A stretch of 64,000 bases of DNA, taken from NCBI RefSeq assembly GCF_017068395.1, contig NZ_CP070615.1, positions 124,001-188,000 on the forward strand, read 5' to 3'. The notes below the pieces were generated by a model that was given only the letters and a program-made list of their open reading frames with translations, was not told where the DNA came from and did no database searches. Positions within the stretch are counted from its first letter, which is position 1. Each line of letters begins with the position of its first letter. A program made the position numbers and the translations under genes. This document shows positions 63,130-64,000 of the stretch, one piece after another. This stretch comes from Rhodococcus pseudokoreensis (GTDB lineage: Bacteria; Actinomycetota; Actinomycetes; Mycobacteriales; Mycobacteriaceae).

Positions 63130-64000
63130 TCAGCGGGGACCGGCGCGTGGGCCCGGGATGGTGTCGGAGCTTGCCGCGGTGTCCGTGGCGGTGGCGGGTC
63201 GCCACGCCTCGGTGACCCCGGGTACCTGATCTTGGACAACGAAGCCGGCGCGGGTGTGGATCGGCGCGCCGGGGCGCCGGATATAGGGTACGACGCGGAA
63301 GTCGTTGCGCCACAACTGATGGTCCAGGTCGACGCGCACGTACCCGCGCTGCGCGTTGAAGAACTTCATGTCGGGATTGGCGGCCAGCAGGCGGCGCCCG
63401 GTGTCGTTCATGTCGGTGCCGTCGCCAGCCGAGGTGATCGACGTTCCCGCGAATTCCGACGCGACGACCGGCGATTCGGGGTCGGCGTAGTCCCGGCGCA
63501 GGTCGGCGGCGGTGTTCTGGTGACGATCGCCGGTGATCACCACCAGATTGGGGACACCGCGGTCCGCGGCGGCGCCGAGGACGGTGTTGCGGTCGGCGAC
63601 GTATCCGTCCCACGAGTCGGAGGACACGACGAGGTCTGGGCCGGGGTCGTTGTCGGTCTGGCTCATCGCCACCTGGTTGCCGAGGATCTGCCAGCGGGCG
63701 GGGGAGTCGGTGAATCCGTCGAGCAGCCAGTCCCGTTGCTGTGCACCCAGGATCGTGCGGTCGGTGTCGAGCCGCTCGGCGCAGTGCGCGGTGACGTCAC
63801 CCCCGCAGGCCTGCGGGTCCCGGTATTGCCGTGTGTCGAGCATGGTGATCTCCGCGAGATCGCCGAAGCGATAGCGGCGGTGCAGGCGCATATCGGGCCC
63901 GGAGGGCAGCTGCCCGATCCGCAGCGGCTGGTGCTCGTACATCGCCTGGAACGCCGAAGCTCGGCGGCGGCGGAACAGCATGGGAATTCGGTAGATGTCG
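63130..64000 (-). CDS. phoD: PhoD-type alkaline phosphatase, C-terminal part (cut by window edge)
   Basis: This is the C-terminal 290 residues of a secreted Fe/Ca-dependent phosphodiesterase/phosphatase. Motifs are YRFGDLAEITMLDTRQYRD, ILGAQQRDWLLDGFTDSPARWQILGNQVAMSQ, and NLVVITGDRHQNTAADLRR with the GDRH metal site, followed by EFAGTSITS. The frame is open to the right edge, so the N-terminal half and Tat signal are outside. It releases phosphate from organic esters. Confidence 0.9.
   Translation of the reverse strand, partial: DIYRIPMLFRRRRASAFQAMYEHQPLRIGQLPSGPDMRLHRRYRFGDLAEITMLDTRQYRDPQACGGDVTAHCAERLDTDRTILGAQQRDWLLDGFTDSPARWQILGNQVAMSQTDNDPGPDLVVSSDSWDGYVADRNTVLGAAADRGVPNLVVITGDRHQNTAADLRRDYADPESPVVASEFAGTSITSAGDGTDMNDTGRRLLAANPDMKFFNAQRGYVRVDLDHQLWRNDFRVVPYIRRPGAPIHTRAGFVVQDQVPGVTEAWRPATATDTAASSDTIPGPRAGPR

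Overview
The window is high-GC DNA of an actinomycete with mycolic-acid-type genes (MmpL/RND permease, L,D-transpeptidase lipoprotein, Rv2732c-, Rv1382- and Rv0909-type proteins). It is most likely Rhodococcus or a close Nocardiaceae relative; this is inferred from gene content and codon use, not from a marker gene. No rRNA, tRNA or CRISPR was seen. Both edges cut genes: a class A penicillin-binding protein on the left and a PhoD-type alkaline phosphatase on the right.

The central observation is a large regulon. Nineteen copies of an interrupted palindrome, TACTATG-N3-CATAGTA (called O1 to O19 here), lie in the intergenic regions between 4675 and 56604. Six are perfect at all 14 fixed positions. 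They sit in front of nearly every transcription unit between ctaA and the resA-ccdA-resB-lnt operon. The window also encodes a BlaI/MecI-family repressor (17913-18275) and an M56 metalloprotease partner (18272-19219) that lacks any penicillin-sensor domain. This pair, without a beta-lactamase, is the obvious candidate regulator.

Layout. 1-4600: PBP, DUF6153-like protein, TIGR02206 and TIGR03118 proteins. 4.7-9.1 kb: heme A synthase, L,D-transpeptidase, Rv0909-like antitoxin, M23 peptidase. 9.2-13.5 kb: membrane protein, PepSY protein, PCu(A)C copper chaperone, Dyp peroxidase. 13.6-16.7 kb: CDF exporter and CopD-CtaG fusion. 16.9-19.2 kb: M23 peptidase, blaI, M56 protease. 19.3-23.4 kb: first ctaD, small membrane proteins, CopC. 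23.8-28.1 kb: duplicate M23 peptidase with a dead blaI copy, MmpL, lspA. 28.8-31.7 kb: SulP-carbonic anhydrase fusion and Rieske lipoprotein. 32.1-34.1 kb: Ser/Thr kinase gene split by a frameshift. 34.7-37.6 kb: DtxR-type regulator, multicopper oxidase and ZIP transporter operon with its own DtxR-like box. 37.8-41.9 kb: VKOR, transposon-like remnant, DsbA, second CopC, second CtaG. 42.1-46.5 kb: MprF/LysX-like protein, CcsA, decayed Rieske copy, small peptide gene. 46.9-51.1 kb: PH-like protein, second ctaD, DUF305 and DUF3105 proteins. 51.2-56.5 kb: lnt, resB, ccdA, resA1, resA2. 56.9-58.6 kb: degenerate sensor kinase and small genes, including a 32-residue Cys/Met-rich peptide. 59.5-64 kb: two secreted lipases/esterases and PhoD.

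How the genes fit together (inference): the regulon collects what is needed to build and protect an aa3-type respiratory chain on the outer face of the membrane. It has oxidase subunit I twice, heme A synthesis, copper import and delivery (CopC, CopD/CtaG, PCu(A)C), System II cytochrome c maturation (CcsA, ResB, CcdA, ResA), disulfide formation (DsbA; VKOR nearby has no operator), lipoprotein processing (LspA, Lnt) for the lipoproteins encoded alongside, and wall and lipid remodelling (Ldt, three M23 peptidases, MprF-like). The window has no ctaC, ctaE or qcr genes, so the products must combine with subunits encoded elsewhere. Duplicated promoter-gene cassettes with decaying copies (blaI, Rieske) suggest the region grew by duplication.
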